NCBI RefSeq assembly: GCF_940677205.1
Contig: NZ_OW712331.1
Location: 1-64,000 of the forward strand
From: [Clostridium] colinum
GTDB lineage: Bacteria; Bacillota; Clostridia; Lachnospirales; CAG-274
Direction: 5' to 3'
DNA length: 64,000 nt
A program made the position numbers and the translations under genes. This document shows positions 18,790 through 27,294 of the stretch, in pieces. The notes beneath the pieces were generated by a model that had not been told where the DNA came from, did not search any database, and saw only the letters and a list, made by a program, of their open reading frames with translations. The first letter of the stretch is position 1, and every line of letters starts with the position of its first letter.

Positions 18790-20184
18790 ATGAAGATTTT
18801 AATGATTGCTTACGATAATGAGTCTTATACGACGTAGTTTCCACAAGGGCTTGCATATTTAGCTAAAGCAGCTATGAATGCAGGACATACTGTAGAGATA
18901 TATCAACAAGATATATTTCACTGGCCAGATAGTCATTTAACAGAATTTTTAGATAAAAATTATTTTGATGTTGTTCATATAAGTGTAATAGGGGGCTATT
19001 ATCAATATAGAAAATTATTAAGTCTTTCTAATGCTATAAACAAATCTAAGAATAGGAAAAATTTAAAATATATTATAGGAGGCCATGGACCAGCAGCAGA
19101 TCCTAAATATTTTTTAGAAAAGACAAAGGCAGATTTAGTTGGTATTGGAGAAGGTGAGATAACATATGTTGAAGTTTTAGAGGCTTTTTCTGGTAAGAAA
19201 AATTTATTAGATGTAGATGGAATAGCATATTTTGATAAAAATAATAATTATATTAGAACAAACCCTAGAAAGCTTATTGAAAATATAGATGATATTGATT
19301 GGCCAGCATATGAACTTTTTGATATAAATTATTACTCAATGTTGAGAATGCCAAATATAGAATCTAATGAAAGATGTATGCCAGTATTATCTGGAAGAGG
19401 ATGTACATTTGCATGTAATTTTTGCTTTAGAATGGATAAAGGGTTTAGACCTAGATCAGCACAAAGTATCATTAAAGAAATAGAATTTTTAAGAGATAAA
19501 TATAATATTAGATATATTGCTTTTTCAGATGAATTACTTATGAGCTCTAAAGAAAGAACTATAGAACTTTGTGAAGCCTTTATAGATGCAAAATTAGGTG
19601 TAAAATGGGATTGTAATGGTAGATTAAATTATGCAGATATAAATGTACTAGAAAAAATGAAAGAAGCAGGTTGTGTATTTATAAATTATGGTATAGAATC
19701 TCTAGATAACAATACATTAAAAGTTATGCATAAAGGGTTAACAAGAGATATTATAATTAGAGGTGTAGAAAACACTTTAAAAGTTGGTATAAGTCCAGGT
19801 CTTAATTTAATTTATGGAAATATAGATGAGCCTTTAAGTGCTATAGATGATGCTGTTGAATTTTTATTAAAATATGATGATCATGCACAATTGAGAACTA
19901 TAAGACCGGTAACACCTTATCCAGGTACTGAATTATTTGATTATTGCATAAGCAAAGGTTTAATAAAAGATACTGAAGATTTTTATGAAAATAAACACTT
20001 AAATTCAGATTTAATTAGTGTAAACTTAACCAAACATTCAGATGATGAAATATATGAAAAATTATATGAAAGTAATATGATATTAATAAAGCAATACCAA
20101 AAATTTCAAATGGAAAAACAACAAAAAATTTGTAAAGATTTATATTATAATAAAAATTATAAATTTAGAGGATTTAGATCGTAG
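18790..20184 (+). pseudogene. B12-binding radical SAM protein with in-frame amber codon
   Basis: Read from the ATG at 18790 (after an AGAGG ribosome site), the frame is open for 464 residues except for a TAG at codon 16 (18835-18837). The residues after the stop, FPQGLAYLAKAAMNAGH, are a typical cobalamin-binding N-terminus. The radical SAM cysteines C205, C209 and C212 (CX3CX2C, in GRGCTFACNFCF) follow, then a normal C-terminal half. The closest alternative start, ATG 18874, would remove the first strand and helix of the B12 domain. The family catalyses varied radical methylations or rearrangements. The substrate is unknown. The lost residue was probably Trp or Tyr. Confidence 0.75.
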
Positions 20185-20430
20185 TACTATTAAAGAAAAT
20201 ATCATCTTTCTTGATGGTTGATTAACAACAAATAATAAAATAAGTTTAAAAAGATAACGGTGTAAAATAACATATTTTTTTATTAAAATTAATTAACTTA
20301 TTAAATATACTTGTTTTTTATTTTGTGAAAAATACCTATAATACTGTAAACATATATATTTTTAAAATTTTTTTAATTTGTATTAATAAGGCACTATAAT
20401 AAAGAATTATTTTTAATAAAATATATATTA

Positions 20431-20471
20431 TGTAATAGCCAAGGATATAAAATTTATCCTTGGCTATTACA
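20431..20471. terminator. Perfect 17-bp palindrome overlapping the end of the HxlR gene
   Basis: TGTAATAGCCAAGGATA (20431-20447) is exactly complementary to 20455-20471. The right arm encodes the last residues of the HxlR protein, and the stop codon lies in the loop. It is likely the terminator for that gene, though the T-tract is weak. Confidence 0.65.
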
Positions 20472-20810
20472 TTGTGGATTTATTATTTCAAACCTATTAT
20501 CAATATTTTTTTCACTCCATTCACACATAAGGTCTAATATAGGAAGAAGAGTTTTACCTTTTTCTGTTATAGAATATTCTACTTTGGGTGGAACTTGAGG
20601 ATATATTTTTCTGTTAATAAGTCCATCTGTTTCTAATTCTCTTAATTGATTTGTTAAAGTTTTTTGTGAAACACTATTTAAAAAAGATAATATTTCATTA
20701 AAACGTTTAGTTTTATTTTCTATTAAATAATAAAGTATTAGAGGTTTATATTTACCACCAATCATTTTTAACGTTACTTCAATTTCGCAAACTACTTTTA
20801 TCTTTTCCAT
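20454..20810 (-). CDS. HxlR-family winged-helix regulator
   Basis: A 118-residue MarR/HxlR-type transcription factor. The core shows the HxlR pattern: IGGKYKPLILYYLIENKTKRFNEIL, then the recognition helix SQKTLTNQLRELETDGLINRK, the wing PPKVEYSITEKG and a C-terminal dimerisation helix LPILDLMCEWSEKN. It keeps an N-terminal cysteine (VVCEIE), which is the redox-sensing position in some relatives. It is divergent from the SDR gene at 20927 and probably controls it. A TAGTT-N5-AACTA dyad lies 12 bases upstream of its start. A TATCCA-type start context and ribosome site (GGAG) are present. Confidence 0.9.
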   Translation of the reverse strand: MEKIKVVCEIEVTLKMIGGKYKPLILYYLIENKTKRFNEILSFLNSVSQKTLTNQLRELETDGLINRKIYPQVPPKVEYSITEKGKTLLPILDLMCEWSEKNIDNRFEIINPQCNSQG

Positions 20811-20821
20811 AAAAACTCCAT

Positions 20822-20836
20822 TAGTTACCTAAACTA
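20822..20836. promoter_or_regulatory. Candidate HxlR operator
   Basis: A perfect dyad TAGTT-N5-AACTA in the divergent spacer between the HxlR gene and the SDR gene. HxlR proteins bind short dyads of this kind. The link to this regulator is inferred from position. Confidence 0.45.
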
Positions 20837-20861
20837 CACTATATGAAAATAATGTGCCTAC

Positions 20862-20890
20862 TTGTTTATTATATTTTAACATATTATTAT
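20862..20890 (+). promoter_or_regulatory. Putative SDR gene promoter
   Basis: TTGTTT (20862-20867), 17 bases, TATTAT (20885-20890), followed by an AAGGAG ribosome site and the ATG at 20927. Confidence 0.5.
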
Positions 20891-20926
20891 AATATAATAA
20901 AGTAATTTATATAAGGAGAGTTAACT

Positions 20927-21647
20927 ATGAAAAAATTAGTTGTAATAACAGGTGCTAGCTCGGGGATAGGAAGAGAACTAGCTATAGCATTTTCCAAAGA
21001 AGGACACCCAGTTTTATTGTTAGCTAGAAGAAAAAAAATTAATGGAAGAATTAAATTTAGAAAATTGTATATGCAAAAGTGTAGATGTAGCAAACAAAGA
21101 AGAAGTTGAAAAGGCTATATTAGAAGCGGAAGAAAAATATGGAAAAACAGACCTTTTAATAAATTGTGCGGGAATAATGCTTTTAGGTAAACCACATTTA
21201 CAAGATTATGAAGAATGGTCTAATATGATAGACACAAATATTAAAGGAATTTTAACAAGTACAAATGTAGTTTTAAATAATATGATAAAAGAAAATAAAG
21301 GTACAATAATTAATATTAGCTCTATTGCTGGTAGAAAAACTTTTGATAATCACTCTGTATATTGCGGTACAAAATTTGCAGTACACGCTATAACAGAAAG
21401 TATGAGAAAAGAAGTAGCTAATAAAAATGTTAGAATAATAGTTGTATCACCAGGAGTGGTAGAAACGCCTCTTTTAAGTCATACAACAGATGAAGATATT
21501 AAAAAAGATTATAATGAATGGAAAAAAACAATCGAAAATGGACTTGATACAACTAAAATAGTAGAGTGTGTGAAATTTGCTTATTATATGCCACAAGATG
21601 TATGTGTTAGAGAAATAGTAATAGCAAAAACAAAACAAGAAGATTAA
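20927..21647 (+). pseudogene. Short-chain dehydrogenase/reductase split by a frameshift
   Basis: An NAD(P)-dependent classical SDR. The first frame (from ATG 20927) carries the cofactor motif TGASSGIG and runs to LLARRKK. The second frame carries NCAGIM, the NISSIAG serine region and the catalytic YCGTK, and ends at 21647. The frames join at a run of eight A (21031-21038). Removing one A gives the smooth reading LLARRKKLMEELNLENC. The whole protein would be about 240 residues, normal for the family. The shift may be a true mutation, a sequencing error in the homopolymer, or a site of transcriptional slippage that still yields some protein. It is divergent from the HxlR regulator. Confidence 0.8.
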
Positions 21648-21795
21648 TAAAACAAGTTTTAAATATAAATATTAAAAAATTTTAATTTATATTATTTATT
21701 TAAAACTGAAGCAAACTAAAATTTATTAATTTATATGAAAAATTTTACTTTATTTATACAATAATTTATCGTGATGATATTATTATTTTTTGTAA

Positions 21796-21822
21796 AAGGT
21801 TGTAGATTTTATCTATAACCTT
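21796..21822. repeat. Short palindrome copy, SDR-murA spacer
   Basis: The stem AAGGTTGTAGAT / ATCTATAACCTT (one G-U pair) with a TTT loop, followed by a partial T-tract. It lies about 150 bases after the SDR stop and 120 bases before murA. The rest of the 294-base spacer shows only AT-rich sequence with a possible TATAAT at 21894. Confidence 0.75.
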
Positions 21823-21941
21823 ATTTATTAATCTTTAGGTTAAAAAATTGTAATAAATAATAAAAAATACTTTCATATTTTAAATAAAAATGTTATAATA
21901 AAATAATGTTTTTATTTAATTGTGAGGTGTAAGGAAAAATA

Positions 21942-23198
21942 ATGGAAAAACTTGTTGTTACGGGTAAAAATAGATTATCTGGAGATGTCTTTATAAGCGG
22001 GGCTAAAAATGCCGTTGTTGCTATAATACCAGCTGCTATAATAGCAGAAGGTGTTTCTATTATAGAAAATCTCCCTTGTATAGAAGATGTTACAAGTTTT
22101 ATAACAACCTTAGAAGGTTTGGGTATAAAATGTGATTTAATAAATGAAAATACATTAAAAATAGATTCTACTAATATAAAAAGCTCAATAGCAGTAAATG
22201 ATGATGTAACAAAAATAAGAGCATCTTATTATTTAATGGGAGCTTTAATTGGTAGGTTTAAAAAAGTAGAGGTTGCTTTGCCTGGTGGGTGCAACTTTGG
22301 TTCAAGACCGATAGACCAACATATAAGAGGGTTTAAAGCACTTGGCATAGATGTTGTAGTAGAAAATAATATAGTAAAACTAGATGGTACAAACCTTAAA
22401 GGAGCAACTGTATATTTAGATATGGTTAGTGTTGGTGCTACAATAAATATTATGCTTGCAGCAGTTTTAGCAAAGGGTGTTACTGTTATAGAAAATGCGG
22501 CTAAAGAGCCACACGTAGTAGATACAGCAAACTTTTTAAATATGCTTGGGGCAAAAGTTACAGGAGCAGGTACTGATGTTATTAGAATAACAGGTGTAGA
22601 AAAGCTACACGGAGGAGAATATACTATAATACCAGATCAAATAGAAGCAGGTACATATATGATAGCATCGGCTATATCTGGAGGAGATGTTTGTGTTAGA
22701 AACATTATACCAAAGCATATGGATTCTTTAGTTGCAAAGCTTTTAGAAATGGGTTGTGAAATAGAAGAGGGAGATGACTATATTAGAGTAAAATCTGATG
22801 GTAACCTTAATGCTACAAATGTTAAAACAATGGTATATCCTGGCTTTCCAACAGATTTACAACCTCAGATGACAACTCTTTTAGCAGTTGCAAAAGGGAC
22901 AAGCACTCTTACAGAAAATGTTTGGGAAAATAGGTTTCAATATGTAGAAGAGCTTAAAAAATTAGGAGCTAATATATCTTTAGATGGAAGAATTGCTACT
23001 ATAAATGGTATAGACTATTTTGAAGGTGGACAAGTTAAAGCAACAGATTTAAGAGCAGGTGCTGCTATGATTTTAGCAGGTCTTAGGTCTAAAGGAGAAA
23101 TAGTTATATCAAATACAAAATATATCGATAGAGGCTATGAAAAAGTAGAATATAAACTAAGAGCCTTAGGTGCAGATATAAAAAGGATAATAGATTAA
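21942..23198 (+). CDS. murA: UDP-N-acetylglucosamine 1-carboxyvinyltransferase
   Basis: MurA makes the first committed step of peptidoglycan synthesis by adding enolpyruvate to UDP-GlcNAc. At 418 residues it is normal. It has the N-terminal LSGDVFISGAKNAVV and the catalytic loop PGGCNFGSRPIDQH, with Cys117 in the position attacked by fosfomycin, so the target is of the sensitive type. The C-terminus YIDRGYEKVEYKLRALGADI is also typical. walJ starts two bases after the stop, so the pair is coupled. Firmicutes often have two MurA paralogues. Which one this is cannot be settled here. Confidence 0.96.
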   Translation: MEKLVVTGKNRLSGDVFISGAKNAVVAIIPAAIIAEGVSIIENLPCIEDVTSFITTLEGLGIKCDLINENTLKIDSTNIKSSIAVNDDVTKIRASYYLMGALIGRFKKVEVALPGGCNFGSRPIDQHIRGFKALGIDVVVENNIVKLDGTNLKGATVYLDMVSVGATINIMLAAVLAKGVTVIENAAKEPHVVDTANFLNMLGAKVTGAGTDVIRITGVEKLHGGEYTIIPDQIEAGTYMIASAISGGDVCVRNIIPKHMDSLVAKLLEMGCEIEEGDDYIRVKSDGNLNATNVKTMVYPGFPTDLQPQMTTLLAVAKGTSTLTENVWENRFQYVEELKKLGANISLDGRIATINGIDYFEGGQVKATDLRAGAAMILAGLRSKGEIVISNTKYIDRGYEKVEYKLRALGADIKRIID

Positions 23199-23200
23199 TT

Positions 23201-23998
23201 ATGATAGATTTTACAACACTAGCTAGTGGTAGTAAAGGAAATAGTATATATATCGGTACAAAAGATACTAAAATATTAATAGATGCAGGTCTTAGTGCTA
23301 TTAAGATAGAAAATGCATTAAAAGATATAAATGTATCTTTAGATGATATAGATGCTATATTTGTAACGCACGAACATTCTGACCATATAGATGGAATTGG
23401 AGTTGTGTCAAGAAAATATAATTTACCAGTATATGCAACAGAAGGTACTTGGAATAATATGCCACAAAAGATAGGCAAAATATCACAAAATAATAAAAGG
23501 TTAGTTTATAAAGACGAAGGAATATGGCTAAATGATATATTTATAAAACCTTTTGGTGTTCCACATGATGCAAAAGAGCCAGTTTGTTATAGTGTTTTAT
23601 ATAATGGTATAAAAATATGTGTAGCAACAGATATGGGGCATATAACAAGAGATATAATAGAAAATATAAGACATTCTTCTGCACTTGTTTTAGAAAGTAA
23701 CCACGATGTAAATATGTTAAAAATGGGTAGTTATCCTTATAATATAAAAGAACGTATATTAGGTAAATATGGACATATATCAAATGAAACTTGCGGTAAA
23801 TTATTATCTTGTGTGATGAATAATAAATTAAAAAATGTATTTTTAGGTCATATTAGCCAAGATAATAATACACCAGATTTAGCATATTTAACAGTTTCAA
23901 ATATTTTAGAAGAATTTGGTATACAAGCAGAAAAAGATGTTAATTTGTTTGTAGCAAAGCCCTATGGTATAACAGAAGTAATAACAATTAAAGAGTAA
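23201..23998 (+). CDS. walJ: MBL-fold metallohydrolase WalJ/YycJ
   Basis: A metallo-beta-lactamase-fold 5'-to-3' exonuclease-like protein of the YycJ/WalJ family. In Firmicutes it is usually tied to the WalRK locus and linked to replication and cell-wall coordination and to mismatch repair. The 265 residues begin FTTLASGSKGNSIYIG, typical of the family. The metal motif THEHSDHIDG (H57, H59, D61, H62) follows, with the later metal histidines in LESNHD and LGHIS. There is no walR or walK beside it. Instead it follows murA and precedes rlmH, which is a common Clostridia partner. Confidence 0.92.
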   Translation: MIDFTTLASGSKGNSIYIGTKDTKILIDAGLSAIKIENALKDINVSLDDIDAIFVTHEHSDHIDGIGVVSRKYNLPVYATEGTWNNMPQKIGKISQNNKRLVYKDEGIWLNDIFIKPFGVPHDAKEPVCYSVLYNGIKICVATDMGHITRDIIENIRHSSALVLESNHDVNMLKMGSYPYNIKERILGKYGHISNETCGKLLSCVMNNKLKNVFLGHISQDNNTPDLAYLTVSNILEEFGIQAEKDVNLFVAKPYGITEVITIKE

Positions 23999-24025
23999 GG
24001 TTTCTATATTTATAGAGGCCTTTTT
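23997..24025 (+). terminator. Hairpin between walJ and rlmH
   Basis: The stem AAGGTTTCTATA / TATAGAGGCCTT with G-U pairs, followed by TTTG. It overlaps the walJ stop region and sits 33 bases before rlmH, so it may attenuate rather than fully stop transcription. Confidence 0.6.
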
Positions 24026-24057
24026 GTATAACTATTAAAAATTTTAAAGGAGAGTAT

Positions 24058-24534
24058 ATGAAAATTTCTATAATATGTGTAGGTAAGATTAAAGAAAAAT
24101 ATTTTACAATGGCAATAGATGAATATAGTAAAAGATTATCTAAATATATAAAGCTTAATATAATAGAGTTGCCAGATGAAAAAGCACCAGAAAATTTAAG
24201 TGTTGCAGATGAAGAAAATATAAAACTTAAAGAAGGTGAAAAGATATTAAAAAATATAAAAGATGAATTTGTAGTAGCTTTATGTATAGATGGAAAAGAA
24301 ATGGATAGTGTATCTTTAGCTAATTTTATGCAAAATAATAAAAATAAAGGTATAAGCCATATATGTTTTGTTATAGGAGGGTCTTTAGGTTTACATAAAA
24401 ATGTAGTAGATAGAGCAAATTTTAAACTTAGTTTTTCTAAAATGACTTTTCCTCATCAGCTTATGCGTGTTATTTTATTAGAACAAATTTATAGAGCAGA
24501 GAGGATATTAAAAAACGAACCATACCATAAGTAA
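24058..24534 (+). CDS. rlmH: 23S rRNA (pseudouridine1915-N3)-methyltransferase
   Basis: This SPOUT-class methyltransferase modifies pseudouridine 1915 in helix 69 of 23S rRNA. The 158 residues match the family. It starts [15 protein letters not shown], has [15 protein letters not shown] (the SAM-binding trefoil knot region) and ends [28 protein letters not shown], the highly conserved tail. It has an AAAGGAG ribosome site. Its neighbours walJ and asnA are on the same strand. Confidence 0.96.
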   Translation: MKISIICVGKIKEKYFTMAIDEYSKRLSKYIKLNIIELPDEKAPENLSVADEENIKLKEGEKILKNIKDEFVVALCIDGKEMDSVSLANFMQNNKNKGISHICFVIGGSLGLHKNVVDRANFKLSFSKMTFPHQLMRVILLEQIYRAERILKNEPYHK

Positions 24535-24598
24535 CATAATTTATAGTAAATATATTTAATATGTTAGTATTAATATTATTTTAAATAAAACAAAGGGC

Positions 24599-24627
24599 TT
24601 GTAAATAATCAATTTTTAATGTATTAT
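24599..24627 (+). promoter_or_regulatory. Putative asnA promoter
   Basis: TTGTAA (24599-24604), 17 bases, TATTAT (24622-24627), about 30 bases before the asnA ATG, with a GGAGG ribosome site between. Confidence 0.55.
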
Positions 24628-24659
24628 AAATATACTAATTAAATAATGGAGGTTTATAT

Positions 24660-25667
24660 ATGCAAAAATTAGTACCAGAGAATTATAAATCGGTTTTAAA
24701 TCTTTATGATACACAAATAGGAATAAAAACAGTAAAGGACTTTTTTCAAAATTCCTTATCAAAAAATTTAAATTTATTACGTGTTACGGCACCATTATTT
24801 GTAAAACCAGAATCAGGACTTAACGATAATCTTAACGGATTTGAAAGACCAGTTTCTTTTGGAATAAAAGAACATAACGATGAAGAAGCAGAAATAGTAC
24901 ATTCTCTTGCAAAATGGAAAAGATATGCACTTAAAAAATATGGTTTTTCTAAAGGCGAAGGCTTATATACAGATATGAATGCTATTAGACGTGATGAAGA
25001 TACAGACAATACACATTCTATATACGTAGACCAATGGGATTGGGAAAAAATTATAGATAAAGAAGAAAGAACAGTTGATACATTAAAAGCTACTGTAAAA
25101 TCTATATATAAAGCCTTAAAAAATACAGAAAAATATATGGCTATACAGTATGATTACATAGAAGAAATTTTACCTAAAGAAATATTTTTTATTACATCTC
25201 AAGAGCTTTTAGATATGTATCCAGATAAAACACCAAAAGAAAGAGAATATCTTATTTGTAAAGAAAAAGGTGCAGTTTTTCTTATGCAAATAGGTGGAGC
25301 ATTATCTAATGGGGAAAAACACGACGGTAGAGCACCAGACTATGATGATTGGAGCTTAAATGGTGATATACTTGTTTATTATCCAGTTTTAGATATGGCT
25401 TTAGAGCTTTCATCTATGGGTATAAGAGTAGATGAAGATGCTTTATTAAAACAATTAGAAATATCAAACTGTAACGACCGTAAAGATATGCCTTTCCAAA
25501 AAGCTATATTAGACAAAGAGTTACCATATACAATAGGTGGTGGTATAGGTCAATCTAGAATATGTATGTTCTTTTTAAGAAAAGCTCATATAGGTGAAGT
25601 TCAATCATCTTTATGGCCACATAGTATGCTAGAAGAGGCAGAAAGAGTGGGTCTTCAAATATTATAA
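24660..25667 (+). CDS. asnA: Aspartate--ammonia ligase
   Basis: AsnA makes asparagine from aspartate, ammonia and ATP and is related to class II aminoacyl-tRNA synthetases. The 335 residues match the family. Visible signatures are LLRVTAPLFVKPESGLNDNLNG, WKRYALKKYGFSKGEGLYTDM, AIRRDEDTDNTHSIYVDQWDWE and, near the end, TIGGGIGQSRICMFFL (ATP binding, class II motif 3). A GGAGG ribosome site precedes the ATG. The mutarotase-like gene follows after 11 bases. Confidence 0.96.
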   Translation: MQKLVPENYKSVLNLYDTQIGIKTVKDFFQNSLSKNLNLLRVTAPLFVKPESGLNDNLNGFERPVSFGIKEHNDEEAEIVHSLAKWKRYALKKYGFSKGEGLYTDMNAIRRDEDTDNTHSIYVDQWDWEKIIDKEERTVDTLKATVKSIYKALKNTEKYMAIQYDYIEEILPKEIFFITSQELLDMYPDKTPKEREYLICKEKGAVFLMQIGGALSNGEKHDGRAPDYDDWSLNGDILVYYPVLDMALELSSMGIRVDEDALLKQLEISNCNDRKDMPFQKAILDKELPYTIGGGIGQSRICMFFLRKAHIGEVQSSLWPHSMLEEAERVGLQIL

Positions 25668-25678
25668 TAGGTGATAAT

Positions 25679-26548
25679 ATGAATTATAATATAAAAAATA
25701 ATTTTTTAAATGTAGAAATAAGCACACTTGGAGCAGAATTACAGTCTATCAAAAAAAATAATATAGAATATCTTTGGCAAGGTAATGAAAAATTTTGGAA
25801 AAATAAAGCCACTAATATATTTCCTTATGTAGGTAAAATGCAAGATGGAAAATATATTTATAGAGATAAAATATATGAAATGGGTAGCCACGGGTTAGCT
25901 AGACATATAGAATTTCAGGTAGATAAAATAGACGAAAATAAAATAGTTTTTAAAATGACATCTAATGAAGATACTTTAAAAAATTATCCGTTTATTTTTG
26001 AATATTTTATTACTTATGAGCTTAAAGAAAATACTATTTTTATTACATCAAAAGTAGTAAATAAAGATAATAAAACAATGTATTTTGGACTAGGTGGGCA
26101 TCCAGGGTTTATTGTACCTTTAGATGAAAAACTAAATTTTGAAGATTATTATTTAATATTTGATGATGCTTGTAAAATAAATAACATAAGAGTTAATGAA
26201 AAAGGGCTTATAACTCATAAAGAACCTTTTATATTAAAAGATGATAAAATTTTAAACCTTAAGCATAATATTTTTGATAATGATGCTTTAATATTTGAAA
26301 ATATGTCAAAAGGTGTTACGTTAAAGTCGGATAAAGACAATAAGAGTATTTATTTAAAGTATGAAGATATGGCATATTTAGGTATATGGCATACACCTAA
26401 AACAGAAGTAAACTTTGTATGTATAGAGCCTTGGACATCTTTATCATCTAGAGCGGGTATAATAGAGGATATAGAAAAACAGGACAACCTTTTATGTTTA
26501 GAGCCTAACAAAGAATATGAAAATACTTGGTTTATATCTATAAATTAA
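25679..26548 (+). CDS. Aldose 1-epimerase-like (LacX type) protein
   Basis: A galactose mutarotase-superfamily protein of 289 residues. These beta-sandwich enzymes interconvert sugar anomers or bind hexose phosphates. It begins NNFLNVEISTLGAELQSIK, a hallmark. It has GSHGLARHIEF and FGLGGHPGFIVPL, which hold the conserved histidines, and ends with the conserved VCIEPWTSLSSR. The LacX-like subgroup is poorly defined, so the sugar is unknown. It follows asnA by 11 bases with a GGTGAT ribosome site and may share its transcript. Confidence 0.88.
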   Translation: MNYNIKNNFLNVEISTLGAELQSIKKNNIEYLWQGNEKFWKNKATNIFPYVGKMQDGKYIYRDKIYEMGSHGLARHIEFQVDKIDENKIVFKMTSNEDTLKNYPFIFEYFITYELKENTIFITSKVVNKDNKTMYFGLGGHPGFIVPLDEKLNFEDYYLIFDDACKINNIRVNEKGLITHKEPFILKDDKILNLKHNIFDNDALIFENMSKGVTLKSDKDNKSIYLKYEDMAYLGIWHTPKTEVNFVCIEPWTSLSSRAGIIEDIEKQDNLLCLEPNKEYENTWFISIN

Positions 26549-26626
26549 TAAAAAGTATAAATTTTATAAAGTATATACTTTTTATTATAAAAGACTATAT
26601 TTATAAAATTATTTATAAATTTAAAT

Positions 26627-26663
26627 AAAAAATACCGTAGATAAAATATCTACGGTATTTTTT
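26627..26663. terminator. Bidirectional terminator between the mutarotase gene and rpsT
   Basis: A 16-bp perfect palindrome with A6 before and T6 after the GC-rich core, so it can work in both directions. It serves the convergent genes at 26548 and 26673. The inner GTAGAT / ATCTAC core resembles the dispersed palindrome family. Confidence 0.9.
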
Positions 26664-26672
26664 AAGCTTAAA

Positions 26673-26927
26673 TTAAGCCATTTTATTAACAAATTTAGCA
26701 AGTCTAGATTTTTTTCTAGAAGCAGTATTTTTATGATAAATACCTTTAGAGCAAGCTTTATCAATAGCTTTAGTAGCGTTAACAAGAGCTACTGTAGCTT
26801 CTTCTTTATTACTAGCAGTTAAAACTTTTTTAATAGCAGTTTTAACGCTAGACTTAATCATTTTATTTCTCATTGTTTTTTTAGCTGTAACTAAAATACG
26901 TTTTTTAGCAGATTTAATATTTGCCAT
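26673..26927 (-). CDS. rpsT: 30S ribosomal protein S20
   Basis: S20 binds 16S rRNA near its 5' and 3' domains early in 30S assembly. The 84 residues begin [16 protein letters not shown], have the repeated basic helices and end with [19 protein letters not shown]. An in-frame start 12 codons upstream (26963) has no support, while the ATG at 26927 is preceded by AGGAGG. A promoter lies at 27058-27086, so the mRNA has a leader of about 120 nt with a hairpin. gpr is divergent, as in many Clostridia. Confidence 0.96.
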   Translation of the reverse strand: MANIKSAKKRILVTAKKTMRNKMIKSSVKTAIKKVLTASNKEEATVALVNATKAIDKACSKGIYHKNTASRKKSRLAKFVNKMA

Positions 26928-27004
26928 TTTAAAATTCCTCCTAGATTTATAAAAATTTATCATTTAACAATATAATATTAGAGGGTAAAATATTGTCGGA
27001 CGGA

Positions 27005-27040
27005 CCACAATAATAAGCTAGATACGACTTATTATTGTCG
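27005..27040 (-). other. Hairpin in the rpsT leader
   Basis: An 11-bp inverted repeat ACAATAATAAG / CTTATTATTGT with a ten-base loop lies between the rpsT promoter and its ribosome site. It could be a processing or autoregulatory structure, but no known S20 leader motif was recognised. Confidence 0.45.
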
Positions 27041-27057
27041 GAATTAAACACCTTATA

Positions 27058-27086
27058 ATTGTAAAATAAAATTAAAAATAAGTCAA
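27058..27086 (-). promoter_or_regulatory. rpsT promoter
   Basis: On the minus strand, TTGACT (27081-27086), 17 bases, TACAAT (27058-27063). Confidence 0.65.
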
Positions 27087-27155
27087 TATGTATAATAAAT
27101 TTTTTTTTACAAAATATATAGTTATAGCTTGAGAAAAAATTAAATAATTTAAAAG

Positions 27156-27259
27156 TTATCAACAATTATTTAGTTAAAAATAAATATATAAACACAACAT
27201 ATAGTTGAAATGTTGATAAAATATGTTAAAAACAATAAGTTATTAACAAGTTATCAACT
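27156..27259. promoter_or_regulatory. DnaA-box-like cluster upstream of gpr
   Basis: TTATCAACA at 27156-27164, TGTTGATAA (the same 9-mer reversed) at 27211-27219, TTATTAACA at 27240-27248 and TTATCAACT at 27251-27259. The two exact 9-mers are the same sequence as the oriC boxes. The cluster lies in the 367-base divergent spacer between rpsT and gpr, just before the gpr ribosome site. Confidence 0.6.
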
Positions 27260-27294
27260 TTTTTGTGTAAAACTTTATATAAAGGAGAATTTTT

